DNA of 64,000 nucleotides from Alphaproteobacteria bacterium (GCA_021296255.1 JAGWAU010000001.1:26375-90374); one strand, 5' to 3'. Positions 46,622-56,252 are shown, counted from the first letter of the stretch. Notes: a model not told the origin generated them from the sequence alone. Program-made: numbers and translations.

Positions 46622-47430
46622 GCCGACTGCCGCTCGTTGTAGATGTTCAGGATCGCAGCCGCCGTTTCCTCTATGGACCTTCGCGTCACGTCGATAACCG
46701 GCCAGTCGTAACGCGCAAAGACCCTCCGCGCCCGTGCCACCTCCTCGCGAATCGAGTCCAGCGCGACATAGTCCGTCTCTCCGTCCTGATTGAGTACTGA
46801 AAGCCGGTTCAGACGGAGCTGAATCAGACGATCAGGATTGGTCGTCAAGCCGATGACGGCGGGTCCATCGAGCGCGACGAGTTCCTGGGGTTCCGGAAAG
46901 CCGGGGACCAAGGGAACGTTGGCGACCTTCAATCCTCGGTTGGCAAGATACACCGACGTGGGTGTCTTCGAGGTGCGGGAAACGCCGACCAGAACGATAT
47001 CTGCATCCCGCAACGTCTCAAGAGACTGTCCGTCGTCGTGCGCGAGACAGAAGCCCATAGCTTCAATGCGATCAAAGTAGGTCGAATCGAGCGCGTGCTG
47101 AATGCCCGGCAGGTGCCGAGGTTGCTGGCCGAGGAATTGACTGAACGCCGCAAATAGCGGTTCCAAGACCGGAATGCACGGCACTTGAAGCTTCCGACAG
47201 CCCCTGGTCAGAGCATCCCGCACTTGAACGTCAACCAGCGTAAACAGGACAATCCCCGGATTGGCGTCTACCTCCGCCAAAACCTTGTCGACCTGTTCGG
47301 TGCTTCTGACCAACGCCCACAGATGCTGCGTCGGCTGCGCGGCATCAAACTGCGCGATCCCGGCCTGGGTCAAGCCGATGAGCGTCTCACCGGTTGCGTC
47401 GGATACCAGGTGCAGATGAAACTTTGTCAC
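46618..47430 (-). CDS. ppsR: PEP synthetase regulatory kinase/phosphotransferase (DUF299)
   Basis: PpsR-type proteins are ADP-dependent kinases and Pi-dependent pyrophosphorylases acting on PEP synthase or pyruvate, phosphate dikinase. The 270-residue protein starts FHLHLVSDATGETL and has the P-loop-like VGVSRTSKTPTSVYLANRG. It is the first gene on the left side of the predicted origin. A DUF299 gene opposite hemE is the same pair that flanks the Caulobacter origin. Confidence 0.95.
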   Translation of the reverse strand: MTKFHLHLVSDATGETLIGLTQAGIAQFDAAQPTQHLWALVRSTEQVDKVLAEVDANPGIVLFTLVDVQVRDALTRGCRKLQVPCIPVLEPLFAAFSQFLGQQPRHLPGIQHALDSTYFDRIEAMGFCLAHDDGQSLETLRDADIVLVGVSRTSKTPTSVYLANRGLKVANVPLVPGFPEPQELVALDGPAVIGLTTNPDRLIQLRLNRLSVLNQDGETDYVALDSIREEVARARRVFARYDWPVIDVTRRSIEETAAAILNIYNERQSA

Positions 47431-47478
47431 AAAAACTCCTGATGCATGCGACTCTCCGGGGATAACCAGCTCCAGAAC

Positions 47479-47487
47479 TCTGGATAA
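47479..47487 (-). promoter_or_regulatory. dnaA box: DnaA-box-like site TTATCCAGA
   Basis: Eight of nine bases match TTATCCACA. A similar 9-mer lies exactly 22 bases (two helical turns) to the left, so bound DnaA molecules would be on the same face of the DNA. Confidence 0.5.
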
Positions 47488-47555
47488 CTATGCGAGGTTG
47501 ACCCACCGGCAAATCGATCCACGAACATTCGGATTCTCTTCGCGATCCATCAGAC

Positions 47556-47564
47556 TGTGAGTAA
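47556..47564 (-). promoter_or_regulatory. dnaA box: DnaA-box-like site TTACTCACA
   Basis: Differs at one position from TTATNCACA. It is followed 32 bases to the right by another candidate in the same orientation. Confidence 0.45.
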
Positions 47565-47587
47565 AGCCTCCCGCACGCATTCGACTA

Positions 47588-47596
47588 CGTGAATAA
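47588..47596 (-). promoter_or_regulatory. dnaA box: DnaA-box-like site TTATTCACG
   Basis: Matches TTATNCACA except for the last base. It has the same orientation as the other candidates in the gap. Confidence 0.5.
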
Positions 47597-47790
47597 TCCA
47601 TCGGGCCGCGAGCCACGCCCATGTTATCACCGTATTTCATTCATCGATTACCGGTATGCATTCCGCGGCCCTCATAAATTGGCCAGCAAGCTTACACAGA
47701 ATCCACCGTGGCGAATCAGACCCCGAAGCTGACATTGAATAAACTGTGAAGCAAAAAGAATCCCCGTAGGTCACGGTACAACCACAACTA

Positions 47791-47820
47791 CATATTTTTA
47801 TTATATAAGCGGTTATATGT
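47791..47820. other. A+T-rich stretch, candidate DNA unwinding element
   Basis: Twenty-four of 30 bases are A or T in a strongly G+C-rich chromosome. It adjoins the hemE start and contains TTATAT elements that could also act as a hemE promoter -10. Confidence 0.5.
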
Positions 47821-47836
47821 TGCCCATTGGACATAC

Positions 47837-48901
47837 GTGAACACGGTGGTTCATCCGAACGCGCGTGCCAAAGGCCGGAACAAACCACTCGTGAGGGCGA
47901 TCGGCGGTGAGACCGTTTCACCACCGCCCATCTGGTTGATGCGGCAAGCAGGTCGGTATCTGCCTGAATATCGGGAGGTCAGGAAGTCGGCCGGAGATTT
48001 CCTTACGCTCTGCCGCACTCCGGATCTCGCGGCCGAAGTGACGCTCCAGCCCGTCTGGCGGTTCGGGCTGGACGCCGCGATCATATTCTCGGATATCCTG
48101 GTAATCCCCTATGCCCTGGGACAGGGCGTGAGGTTCGAAGAAGGGGAAGGCCCGGTTCTGGATGCCATACGCACAAGAGAACAGTTGGAGAGCCTCGACA
48201 AGACCCGCCTTCACGAGCATCTGTCGCCTGCGTATGTCGCGTTGGAACGGGTTTCTTCCGCGTTGCCCAACCAGGTTTCGCTGATCGGGTTTGCCGGAGC
48301 CCCCTGGACTGTCGCGACTTATATGGTTGAAGGAGGAAGCAGCCGTGATTTCTCTGCCGTGAAAGGCTGGGCGTTCTCTGGTGAAACCCGATTTCAGGAA
48401 CTCGTCGATATCCTCGTCGACGCGACGTCCGAACACCTTATCGCTCAGGTCAACGCCGGTGCCGATGTCTTGCAGATCTTCGACACCTGGGCGGGTGTCT
48501 TGCCGGAAGCTCAGTTCATTCGTTGGTGCGTGGAGCCGGTGAAGGAGATCGTCTCGCGCGTCCGTCGGCAACACCCCGAAACCCCCATTATAGGGTTTCC
48601 GCGCGGCGCCGGGGTCGGGTACGGGACCTACGCGAAGGCGACGGGTGTCGACGCGGTCGGTATCGACAGCTCGGTCCCGCTGCTTTGGGCGGCGAGCGAC
48701 CTGCAGAGCATCTGTGCCGTACAAGGGAATCTTGATCCCGTCTCGTTGCTGGTGGGAGGGGACGCAATGGTCTCGGCCTCTCGGGAAATCGTCTCCGTTC
48801 TCGGGAAGGGACCGTTCGTTTTCAACTTGGGGCATGGTATTTTGAAGACGACACCGCCCGAAAATGTCTCCGCTTTGGTGGCGGCAGTGCGCTCGTTTTG
48901 A
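47837..48901 (+). CDS. hemE: Uroporphyrinogen decarboxylase
   Basis: HemE removes the four acetate carboxyls of uroporphyrinogen III in haem synthesis. The 354-residue protein has PIWLMRQAGRYLPEYR (substrate Arg residues), IIFSDILVIPYALGQ and GFAGAPWTVATYM. The GTG start lies 17 bases after the A+T-rich stretch of the predicted origin. Its stop overlaps the hemH start as TTGA. Confidence 0.97.
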   Translation: MNTVVHPNARAKGRNKPLVRAIGGETVSPPPIWLMRQAGRYLPEYREVRKSAGDFLTLCRTPDLAAEVTLQPVWRFGLDAAIIFSDILVIPYALGQGVRFEEGEGPVLDAIRTREQLESLDKTRLHEHLSPAYVALERVSSALPNQVSLIGFAGAPWTVATYMVEGGSSRDFSAVKGWAFSGETRFQELVDILVDATSEHLIAQVNAGADVLQIFDTWAGVLPEAQFIRWCVEPVKEIVSRVRRQHPETPIIGFPRGAGVGYGTYAKATGVDAVGIDSSVPLLWAASDLQSICAVQGNLDPVSLLVGGDAMVSASREIVSVLGKGPFVFNLGHGILKTTPPENVSALVAAVRSF

Positions 48902-49938
48902 AGACGGCGGTGGTTCTGTTCAATTTGGGTGGCCCGGACGGTCCAGCGGCCGTACGTCCCTTCCTGACCAACCTCTTCAGCGACCCGGCGATTTTGCGGG
49001 TACCAGATCCGTTGCGACCTTTGCTCGCCTGGTGGATTGCGAAGCGTAGGGCACTGAAGGCGATCCGGATCTACGCCGAACTGGGCGGGGCATCTCCGAT
49101 TCTCGACGAAACCCGGGCGCAAGCGGAAGCGTTACAGAATGTTCTCGATGAGCGTGGGGAGTACCGTGTCTTCATCGCGATGCGCTATTGGCATCCCTTC
49201 AGCGAAGAGGCCGCGCGCGATGTGGCACGCTACGCACCCGATCGGATATGTCTGCTGCCCCTTTATCCTCAATTCTCGACGACGACGACGGCGTCGTCGC
49301 TGAGCGCCTGGCGACGGGCGGCGAGGACCGCAGGGATCGACCTGCCCACGACCGCCGTGTGTTGTTATCCGATCGATGAGTCCTTTGTCTCGGCTCAGGC
49401 GGAAATCCTCTCGAAGGCAATGTCGCGTTGCGCCTCGGTGAGCGGCGGGCGGAAGCCGCGCGTCCTGTTCTCGGCGCATGGCCTGCCTCGAAGGATCGTC
49501 TCTGGCGGAGATCCTTATCAGTGGCAGGTCGAACGGACGGCGGAGGCGGTAGCCGACAAATCGAATCTCGATGCCAGTTCCTGGGCCGTCTGTTATCAGA
49601 GCCGTGTCGGGCCCTTGAAGTGGATTGGACCGGAAACGGAGGAGGAGATCACGAGGGCCGGCGCCGAGGGCCTGCCTGTGGTCGTCGTCCCCATTGCCTT
49701 CGTCTCCGAGCATTCGGAAACTCTCGTGGAGCTTGATATCCGGTATCGTCGGATCGCCGAGGCCGCCGGCGTGCCGGCTTATGAACGGGCTGGAACGGTT
49801 CGGACGCACCCGAGGTTCATTGAAGGGCTGGCCGCGTTCGTCACCGAACAGCGAGGGAGCTTCGGCACGGCACGGTCATCCACCGGCGGTCGCCAATGCC
49901 CCGATGTTTTTGCTTGTTGTGCCATGCTTGGGGACTAG
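48898..49938 (+). CDS. hemH: Ferrochelatase
   Basis: HemH inserts Fe2+ into protoporphyrin IX. The 346-residue protein has catalytic His194 in FSAHGLPRR and the Glu region VSEHSETLVELDIRY. The start is a TTG overlapping the hemE stop. The C-terminus carries three cysteines (334, 340, 341), and Cys155/Cys156 lie mid-chain, so a [2Fe-2S] cluster like that of some alphaproteobacterial and animal ferrochelatases is possible but not shown. Confidence 0.95.
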   Translation: MKTAVVLFNLGGPDGPAAVRPFLTNLFSDPAILRVPDPLRPLLAWWIAKRRALKAIRIYAELGGASPILDETRAQAEALQNVLDERGEYRVFIAMRYWHPFSEEAARDVARYAPDRICLLPLYPQFSTTTTASSLSAWRRAARTAGIDLPTTAVCCYPIDESFVSAQAEILSKAMSRCASVSGGRKPRVLFSAHGLPRRIVSGGDPYQWQVERTAEAVADKSNLDASSWAVCYQSRVGPLKWIGPETEEEITRAGAEGLPVVVVPIAFVSEHSETLVELDIRYRRIAEAAGVPAYERAGTVRTHPRFIEGLAAFVTEQRGSFGTARSSTGGRQCPDVFACCAMLGD

Positions 49939-49953
49939 CGGGAGGGTCGGCGC

Positions 49954-50400
49954 GTGACCTGGCTCGTAGACGCTTACTTGTGGATCAAGGCTCTCCACAT
50001 TATCTCGGTGATCGCGTGGATGGCGGGCACGCTCTACCTGCCGCGCCTTTACGTCTATCACTGCGATGCGGAACCGGGCTCGGTGCAGTCCGAGACCTTC
50101 AAGGTGATGGAGCGGAGGTTGCTGCGGGGCATCATAAACCCGGCGATGTTCGCCGCTTTCTTGTTCGGCATCCTGCTCATCGTGACCCCGGGAGTTGTCG
50201 ATTGGTCCGACACCTGGCCCTGGTTGAAGACCGCATTGGTCTTTGCCATGGCGGCCATTCATGGGTTCTTTGCCAGCTGGCGGAGGCATTTCGCCAATGA
50301 TGCGAACCGTCACTCACGGAACTTTTACCGCGCGATGAACGAGGTGCCAACAGTACTTCTGGTCGCGATTGTCATAATTGTCGTCGTCAAACCGACGTGA
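49954..50400 (+). CDS. hemJ: Protoporphyrinogen IX oxidase HemJ
   Basis: HemJ oxidises protoporphyrinogen IX in bacteria without HemG or HemY. The 148-residue membrane protein has four helices and the conserved WIKALHIISVIAWMAGTLYLP with the haem-ligand His. A second conserved part reads RLYVYH. The start is GTG. HemE, HemH and HemJ form a late-haem operon next to the predicted origin. Confidence 0.93.
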   Translation: MTWLVDAYLWIKALHIISVIAWMAGTLYLPRLYVYHCDAEPGSVQSETFKVMERRLLRGIINPAMFAAFLFGILLIVTPGVVDWSDTWPWLKTALVFAMAAIHGFFASWRRHFANDANRHSRNFYRAMNEVPTVLLVAIVIIVVVKPT

Positions 50401-50621
50401 AGTTTTGAAGACTTACCTTGCAAAATCTTCGTTTGACTTCCATATCTGTTTGAGTAACCCTATCAAGGCTGATCTTCAGCGGGATGTTTGGGAAGTCCGC
50501 TCCCGCCTTGAGTCTCTCACGACAGTAGCAGGTTCCGCCCCGTCTTCGCGTCGACTGGCGCGTATCCTGTCATCGAACCTGAAGCTTTACTCACCCATTA
50601 TCGAGTCCAAGTAGGCTGGCT
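50401..50621 (+). other. rho leader region
   Basis: This 221-bp gap between hemJ and rho holds one imperfect structure: GCGGGA (50479-50484) can pair with TCCCGC (50501-50506), and the same TCCC can instead pair with GGGA at 50490-50493. Such alternative pairing would fit leader control of rho, which is often autoregulated, but this is speculation. No convincing promoter or leader peptide was found. Confidence 0.3.
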
Positions 50622-51878
50622 ATGCATCTCCAGGAGCTGAAAAAGAAGTCGCCCACCGATCTGCTTGCGTTCGCGGAAGAGCTCGAAGTCGAAAACGCGA
50701 GCGCGATGCGGACGCAGGACATGATGTTCGCGATCCTTAAGCAGCTTGCGGACAAGGACGAAGAGATTTCCGGCGGCGGGGTGCTCGAGATCCTGCAAGA
50801 CGGTTTCGGATTCTTGAGATCGCCTGAAGCCAATTATCTTCCTGGCCCCGACGATATCTATGTCTCACCCAGCCAGATCCGGCGGTTTGCCCTTCGGACG
50901 GGAGACACGGTGACGGGGCCCATCAGAGCTCCGAAGGACGGCGAGCGCTATTTCGCTCTGCTGAAGGTTAACGAAGTCAACTTCGAGGCTCCGGAGAAGA
51001 GTCGGCACAAAGTCAATTTCGACAATCTCACGCCGCTCTATCCGGAAGAAAAGCTCAATCTGGAGATTGACGACCCCACGGGTCAGGATCTGAGCTCACG
51101 AGTGATCGATCTGATCACGCCGTTGGGAAAGGGACAGCGGGCACTCATCGTGGCGCCGCCCCGGACGGGCAAGACGATGATGCTGCAGAACATCGCGCAC
51201 TCGGTCACGGCCAACCATCCGGAGGTCTATCTTATCGTTCTTCTTATCGACGAGCGGCCCGAGGAGGTGACGGATATGCAGCGGTCGGTCGACGGCGAGG
51301 TCATCAGTTCGACCTTCGACGAGCCGGCGTCCCGGCATGTGCAGGTCACGGAGATGGTGATCGCCAAGGCCAAGCGTCTGGTCGAACACAAGCGGGACGT
51401 GGTGATCCTGCTGGACTCGATCACCCGACTGGCTCGTGCCTACAACACAGTCGTTCCCTCGTCGGGCAAGGTGTTGACGGGCGGCGTGGACGCCAACGCC
51501 CTGCAGCGGCCGAAGCGGTTCTTCGGTGCGGCCCGCAACATCGAGCAGGGCGGTTCTCTGACCATCATCGCCACCGCGCTGGTCGATACGGGGAGCCGAA
51601 TGGACGAGGTCATCTTCGAGGAGTTCAAGGGAACGGGTAATTCCGAGCTCCTCCTCGACCGCAAGCTCTCCGATAAGCGGACGTGGCCGGCGATGGACAT
51701 CACGAAGTCCGGCACCCGCAAGGAAGAACTGCTCGTCGACAAGGCGACGCTCTCGAAGATGTGGGTGCTGCGGCGCATCCTGATGCCGATGGGCGTAACG
51801 GATGCCATGGAATTCCTGCTCGAGAAGCTCAAGTCGACGAAGAGCAATTCGGACTTCTTCGATTCGATGAATACCTAG
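50622..51878 (+). CDS. rho: Transcription termination factor Rho
   Basis: Rho is the hexameric RNA-dependent ATPase that ends transcription. The 418-residue protein has the N-terminal helical domain ([20 protein letters not shown]), an RNA-binding cold-shock-like domain (about 50-120), Walker [13 protein letters not shown] (about 175) and the R-loop region. It is complete. Its position after hemJ and before the mnmE block is usual for the order. Confidence 0.98.
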   Translation: MHLQELKKKSPTDLLAFAEELEVENASAMRTQDMMFAILKQLADKDEEISGGGVLEILQDGFGFLRSPEANYLPGPDDIYVSPSQIRRFALRTGDTVTGPIRAPKDGERYFALLKVNEVNFEAPEKSRHKVNFDNLTPLYPEEKLNLEIDDPTGQDLSSRVIDLITPLGKGQRALIVAPPRTGKTMMLQNIAHSVTANHPEVYLIVLLIDERPEEVTDMQRSVDGEVISSTFDEPASRHVQVTEMVIAKAKRLVEHKRDVVILLDSITRLARAYNTVVPSSGKVLTGGVDANALQRPKRFFGAARNIEQGGSLTIIATALVDTGSRMDEVIFEEFKGTGNSELLLDRKLSDKRTWPAMDITKSGTRKEELLVDKATLSKMWVLRRILMPMGVTDAMEFLLEKLKSTKSNSDFFDSMNT

Positions 51879-52849
51879 ACCCGAAATACCGTGGAGCCGG
51901 TCGTCTTGCGTCCCTCCAGATCCTTGTGCGCGCGGACGGCATCCTTGAGGCGGTAAGTCTGGTTGACCTTGATTTTGACGGCACCCGACCCGACCACGTC
52001 GAAGAGTGCCTTGGCACTCGCTTCGTATTCGCGGCGCGACGCGTTGTAGGCCATCAAGGACGGGCGGGTGACGTAGAGCGATCCCTTGGCGCCGAGCTCC
52101 GTCAGGTTGAACGTCGGCACGGGTCCGGAAGATTGTCCGAACAGCACCATGATGCCGCGTGGGCGAAGGCAGTCAAGGGACGCACTGAAGGTCGATTTGC
52201 CCACCGAATCGTAAACGACGGGGACGCCCTCTCCGTTGGTGATGTCCATCACCGCCTCTTTGAAGTCTTCCTCGTTGTAATTGATCGGATGGTCGCAGCC
52301 GTGACGCTTGGCGAGGCGCGCCTTGGCGTCCGAACCCACGGTGCCGATCACCGTCGCTCCGAGATGCTTCAACCACTGGCAGGCGATGAGACCGACCCCG
52401 CCCGCGGCAGCATGGAAGAGGACGGTGTCGCCCCGTTTCACGCGGTATGTGCGGCGGATGAGGTACTCCGTAGTCGTCCCTTTCAACATCACAGCGGCCG
52501 CCTCTTTGTCGGAGACTTGTCCGGGGACCTTGACGATCTTGTCGGCCGGGATATTGCGTTTCTGGGCATAGGCGCCCAACGTCGGCGCATAGGCGACCCG
52601 ATTGCCCTCTTCGAACTTCCTGACCCCGGGACCGATGGCTTCGACGACACCGGCACCTTCCATGCCGATAGTTGCCGGGAAGCCATCCAAGGGGTATAGG
52701 CCGGAGCGGAAATAGCAGTCGATGTAGTTGAGCCCCACGTAGGTGTGCTTGATCCGGACTTCTCCGCGCTCCGGGGCGGGGAGATCGATATCCTGCCATT
52801 TCATGACCGCCGGTCCACCGGTCTTCTTGATCTGAAGCGCTTTGACCAT
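51875..52849 (-). CDS. Quinone oxidoreductase-like MDR protein
   Basis: A 324-residue zinc-free medium-chain dehydrogenase of the quinone oxidoreductase (QOR/zeta-crystallin) group. The nucleotide-binding loop [19 protein letters not shown] is near residue 150, and catalytic zinc ligands are absent. ATG 52849 has AAGGA four bases upstream. It is convergent with rho, sharing four bases at the stop codons. It probably reduces quinones with NADPH. Confidence 0.92.
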   Translation of the reverse strand: MVKALQIKKTGGPAVMKWQDIDLPAPERGEVRIKHTYVGLNYIDCYFRSGLYPLDGFPATIGMEGAGVVEAIGPGVRKFEEGNRVAYAPTLGAYAQKRNIPADKIVKVPGQVSDKEAAAVMLKGTTTEYLIRRTYRVKRGDTVLFHAAAGGVGLIACQWLKHLGATVIGTVGSDAKARLAKRHGCDHPINYNEEDFKEAVMDITNGEGVPVVYDSVGKSTFSASLDCLRPRGIMVLFGQSSGPVPTFNLTELGAKGSLYVTRPSLMAYNASRREYEASAKALFDVVGSGAVKIKVNQTYRLKDAVRAHKDLEGRKTTGSTVFRV

Positions 52850-52926
52850 GGGTTCCTTCCTGTTCGCTGGGAGATTGCGGGCTTCGCCGAGAGTGGCGTC
52901 CTGACTGTTTCGGCCGGGAGTTTGTC

Positions 52927-54975
52927 CTAAGATGCCGCCGCGGTCGATGCCCCGACGGGATCGGTCAGGGCGGCGCGCAAGCTTACGGGATCCGTGATGG
53001 GCAGGGAGCAAGAAGTTCCCACACAGACATAGGCGGTGGCTTTTCCGTCGATCTGACTCTTGCCGGACGCCGGGTGACTCTCCGGGAGATCGGCACTTGG
53101 TTCGACCACTTGCAGCACACCGGTCGGCACGGGACTTTCGAAGTACGTTTGGGTTAGAGCTTGGGTTTCGTCGTTCTTGCGCTCTCCGATCACCGAGACC
53201 TGAACGGCCGCCGTCAGGAGTTCGAAACCGCTGAGCAGCGACGTGATGCCCATGAAATTCCGTTGGATTTCTCCCGAGAAGGCCAGACAGATGGCTTCGG
53301 CGCGCCGCCGATACGTGTCATCTCCCGTGAGATGATAAAGGCGGGCCAGAACGTTCGCCATGACGCCGTTCCCTGCTGGCGTCGCGTTATCGGCAGCGTT
53401 TCGTGGTCGGGTGATCAGGGTTTCGGCATCGTCGGCGGTGAAGAAGTAACCGCCATTGTTGGTATCCAGGTAGTGGGTCTCGACCGTATCTGCCCACGCG
53501 CGGGCGCACTCCATGTAGAGGGGGTCGCCAGTGACCTCGAACAACGCAAGGGCGCCCTTCGACATGTTGGCGTAGTCGTCCAGGAACCCCGCTTTGGTCG
53601 CGCGACTGGCGCGGAAGCAATGAAAGAGCCGGTCACCAGCGCTCATGTTGTCTTTGACGAAGGCGAAGGCGCGTTCCGCCGCCGCGACCCATTCCGGCAC
53701 GCGGAGTGCGCTGCCGGCGCCGGCGAGCGCCGAGATCATCAAGCCGTTCCAGTCGGCCAGGACCTTGTCATCCCATCCGGGCTTGATCCTCTTGTCGCGT
53801 ACGTCGAACAGGATTTTGCGCGCTCGCGCCAAGCTTGCCTCGGCCGCGTCGTCGAGAGGGTCGGGATGGGCAGAGCGGTTGAGGATGTTGTGCCCTTCCC
53901 AATTGCCGTCTGGTGAGACGTCGTAGATGTTCTTGAACAGGGACGGATCGTCGAGGAGCGAGTCGATTTCCTGCTCGGTCCAGACGTAGTACAGCCCTTC
54001 CTCGCCCTCCGAGTCGGCGTCCTGTGAGGCGGCAAAAGCATCGCCAGCCGCCAGCATCTCACGCAGCGTCCAATCGACTGTTTCACGGATACGGCCGGCG
54101 TAGAGCGGGCTGCCCGTCTTGCGCCAGACGTGCGTCATCAACTCGACCAACTGCGCGTTGTCGTAGAGCATCTTCTCGAAGTGCGGCACCAGCCACACCT
54201 CGTCCGTCGAGTAGCGGGCGAATCCCCCGCCGAGGTGATCGTAGATGCCACCCTGGCACATGCGGTCGAGGGTCAGCGAGACGGAGTGTCCGAAGATCTT
54301 CTCGCCGCCGCGCATGTGCGCTCGCCAAAGAAAATCGAAGATCGATGGCTGGGGAAATTTCGGGGCACCGACAAGGCCGCCGTTGACGGGATCGAGGGCG
54401 CGGAGGAATTGGGTGGCGGCTTGGTCGAGAACCGCTGTGGACAACTGAATGGGGCCATCGACATCGGGTGGTTGGGAGAGTTTTTCGAGGGCGGTCTTGA
54501 TGGACTCGGAGTTCTCCGTGACCTTGTCGCGCTGATTCTTGTAGATCGCATGCATTTGCCGCAGGACGTCCGGAAATCCCGGCCGTCCGTACCGGGAGTC
54601 CGGTGGAAAGTATGTGCCACCCCAGAAGGGCTCGCCCTGCGGCGTGAGGAACATGGTCAGGGGCCAGCCGCCGTGTTGGCCCAGAAGCTGCAACGTTTGC
54701 TGGTAGATGGCGTCGACGTCGGGGCGTTCCTCCCGGTCGACCTTGATGTTGACGAAGAACTCGTTCATGAGCGCCGCGATGTCGCCGTTCTCGAAGCTTT
54801 CGTGGGCCATGACGTGGCACCAGTGGCACGCCGCATACCCAACGCTGAGGAGGATGGGTTTGTCGTGCCGAGCCGCCTCTTCGAAAGCTACAGGCCCCCA
54901 TACCTGCCAGTGCACGGGATTGTCCTTGTGCTGGATGAGGTAGGGACTGGCAGCGGTGTCGAGGGCGTTGCGCAT
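52927..54975 (-). CDS. DUF255 thioredoxin-domain protein (YyaL/SPATA20 family)
   Basis: A 682-residue protein with an N-terminal thioredoxin-like DUF255 domain whose redox site reads [13 protein letters not shown] (about residue 50), followed by a six-hairpin (alpha/alpha) glycoside-hydrolase-like barrel. The start [19 protein letters not shown] is typical. The role is unclear. Relatives occur from bacteria to mammals. It lies 77 bases from the quinone oxidoreductase start on the same strand. Confidence 0.95.
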   Translation of the reverse strand: MRNALDTAASPYLIQHKDNPVHWQVWGPVAFEEAARHDKPILLSVGYAACHWCHVMAHESFENGDIAALMNEFFVNIKVDREERPDVDAIYQQTLQLLGQHGGWPLTMFLTPQGEPFWGGTYFPPDSRYGRPGFPDVLRQMHAIYKNQRDKVTENSESIKTALEKLSQPPDVDGPIQLSTAVLDQAATQFLRALDPVNGGLVGAPKFPQPSIFDFLWRAHMRGGEKIFGHSVSLTLDRMCQGGIYDHLGGGFARYSTDEVWLVPHFEKMLYDNAQLVELMTHVWRKTGSPLYAGRIRETVDWTLREMLAAGDAFAASQDADSEGEEGLYYVWTEQEIDSLLDDPSLFKNIYDVSPDGNWEGHNILNRSAHPDPLDDAAEASLARARKILFDVRDKRIKPGWDDKVLADWNGLMISALAGAGSALRVPEWVAAAERAFAFVKDNMSAGDRLFHCFRASRATKAGFLDDYANMSKGALALFEVTGDPLYMECARAWADTVETHYLDTNNGGYFFTADDAETLITRPRNAADNATPAGNGVMANVLARLYHLTGDDTYRRRAEAICLAFSGEIQRNFMGITSLLSGFELLTAAVQVSVIGERKNDETQALTQTYFESPVPTGVLQVVEPSADLPESHPASGKSQIDGKATAYVCVGTSCSLPITDPVSLRAALTDPVGASTAAAS

Positions 54976-55226
54976 GCGCGTTCCCTTATGAGGTTTATGG
55001 CGGTGGGAGGAGACGGCTCAAGAGAACGGGACGCATTGCGCTCGAGTCGTGGCTGACCTACTTTTCCGGCTCCCGTGGTAAGCCCGCGTATCCGCGACAC
55101 AGGATACACGGCGATACCGTCCGCGCGCCAGTGGCGGCATGGTGTTTCTGGCTGGCGCAATGCGGTGCGGGCTCATAATCTGAGACGGCCCGCGAGGGCG
55201 GCAGTGAGGACGAGGTTCGGAACCGG
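54976..55226. other. Divergent intergenic region
   Basis: The 251 bases between the DUF255 gene and the plus-strand ferredoxin gene show no recognisable gene, RNA or strong promoter. Confidence 0.4.
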
Positions 55227-55592
55227 ATGAACGATGTGAATAGCGATCCGCCCCTGTTTTATCAGCGTCATGTGTTCTGTTGCGTCAACGAGCGGGCAGA
55301 GGATCATCCGCGAGGGTGCTGCAAGGCGAAGGGTGCCCAGGAGTTGCGCAACTACATGAAGGATCGGGCGAAGGAGCTCGGTATCAAGCGCGTGCGTATC
55401 AATAATTCGGGTTGTCTCGACCGATGCGAGTTGGGCCCGACCATGGTCATTTATCCAGAGGGCGTCTGGTACAGCTGTACGAGCGAAGAAGAGATCGATG
55501 AGGTGTTGCGGACCCATCTGATCGAAGGAGGGCGCGTCGAACGACTCCAACTGCGGCCGGGTCAGTTGGAGCGTGGAAAGCTGGAAGGGTAG
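55227..55592 (+). CDS. Thioredoxin-like [2Fe-2S] ferredoxin
   Basis: A 121-residue protein of the (2Fe-2S) ferredoxin-domain family with a thioredoxin-like fold. Candidate ligands are Cys18/19, Cys31/32, Cys63 and Cys67, seen in HVFCCVNERAEDHPRGCC and NNSGCLDRCELGP. It is a stand-alone electron carrier like the NuoE-type or Shethna-type ferredoxins. The partner is unknown. Confidence 0.9.
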   Translation: MNDVNSDPPLFYQRHVFCCVNERAEDHPRGCCKAKGAQELRNYMKDRAKELGIKRVRINNSGCLDRCELGPTMVIYPEGVWYSCTSEEEIDEVLRTHLIEGGRVERLQLRPGQLERGKLEG

Positions 55593-55607
55593 CGGTGAAG
55601 AATTCTC

Positions 55608-55636
55608 GAGCGGTTCCGGTAATACCGGAACCGCTC
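55608..55636. terminator. 13-bp perfect hairpin between convergent genes
   Basis: GAGCGGTTCCGGT (55608-55620) and ACCGGAACCGCTC (55624-55636) pair perfectly with an AAT loop. It sits between the ferredoxin gene and pyrE and reaches the first base of the pyrE stop codon (minus strand). It is very likely a bidirectional terminator, although T tracts are short. Confidence 0.65.
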
Positions 55637-56226
55637 TACAGCTCGAAATCCCGGGACGTCAGAACGGCTTGCAAGGCGACGTTTTCTCTCTTCAGATTGT
55701 CCGAGGCTCCTTTTAGGCGATCGAGGACGGTGACGACCGAAGGCACGGACGCGCTTTCGTCGCGCACGGCAGACACCGCCTTGAGCACCGAGCCCCCGGT
55801 GGTCCTGACGTCTTCGAGCAGCACAACTGTCTTGCCGGCGAGGGAGTCCTCCCGGCCCAGTCCCTCGATGAGGCGGCGCGTGCCATGGTCCTTCGGTTGC
55901 TTGCGGACGAAAAATCCGCCGAGCGGGCGGTGGGGAAAACTCTGCTGAATCACGCTGGCGACGAGCGGTACGGCGCCCATCTCGAGGCCGCCTACGTAAT
56001 CGACGTCGACGTTCGCGAGCTCATGGAGGATGAGCTGGGCCATCAGGTTCGCGCCCTCCGGGTGGAAGGCGGTGCGTTTCATGTCGAAACAGAACCTGCT
56101 GCTGGCCCCGGAGGCGAGTTTGACGTTCGTGTCCCGGAGCAGTGATCTTTCGGACACGATCTGGATCAGGCGGTCGCGTGATTGCGCGATCGGCGGGGTG
56201 GATTGCCGGGTATCCGGTGTCGACAT
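55636..56226 (-). CDS. pyrE: Orotate phosphoribosyltransferase
   Basis: PyrE makes orotidine 5'-phosphate from orotate and PRPP. The 196-residue protein has the PRPP motif VVLLEDVRTTGGS and GGLEMGAVPL. ATG 56226 has GGAG five bases upstream; a GTG lies three bases before it. It is divergent from mnmE across an A+T-rich gap. PyrF is not adjacent. Confidence 0.95.
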   Translation of the reverse strand: MSTPDTRQSTPPIAQSRDRLIQIVSERSLLRDTNVKLASGASSRFCFDMKRTAFHPEGANLMAQLILHELANVDVDYVGGLEMGAVPLVASVIQQSFPHRPLGGFFVRKQPKDHGTRRLIEGLGREDSLAGKTVVLLEDVRTTGGSVLKAVSAVRDESASVPSVVTVLDRLKGASDNLKRENVALQAVLTSRDFEL

Positions 56227-56252
56227 CACGTCTCCAGTGTTGACTTCAATAT

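Larger units (their letters stand above)
47431..47836. other. Predicted chromosome replication origin (oriC)
   Basis: This 406-bp gap between ppsR and hemE has no gene and is clearly less G+C-rich than its surroundings. All on the minus strand are DnaA-box-like 9-mers: TTATCCCCG (47457-47465), TTATCCAGA (47479-47487), TTACTCACA (47556-47564) and TTATTCACG (47588-47596), with a weaker TTATTCAAT (47734-47742). Against TTATNCACA they have one or two mismatches. An 80% A+T stretch (47791-47820) borders hemE. In Caulobacter and Rickettsia the origin lies between hemE and the DUF299 gene. ParAB and two parS sites lie about 10-14 kb to the right. No box is a perfect match. Confidence 0.75.

Noticed and set aside
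47624..47632. TTATCACCG as a fifth DnaA box
   Set aside because: Only about six of nine positions fit and it has the opposite orientation to the others.
50378..50614. 78-codon frame in the rho leader
   Set aside because: It starts inside hemJ, has no ribosome binding site and no recognisable sequence.
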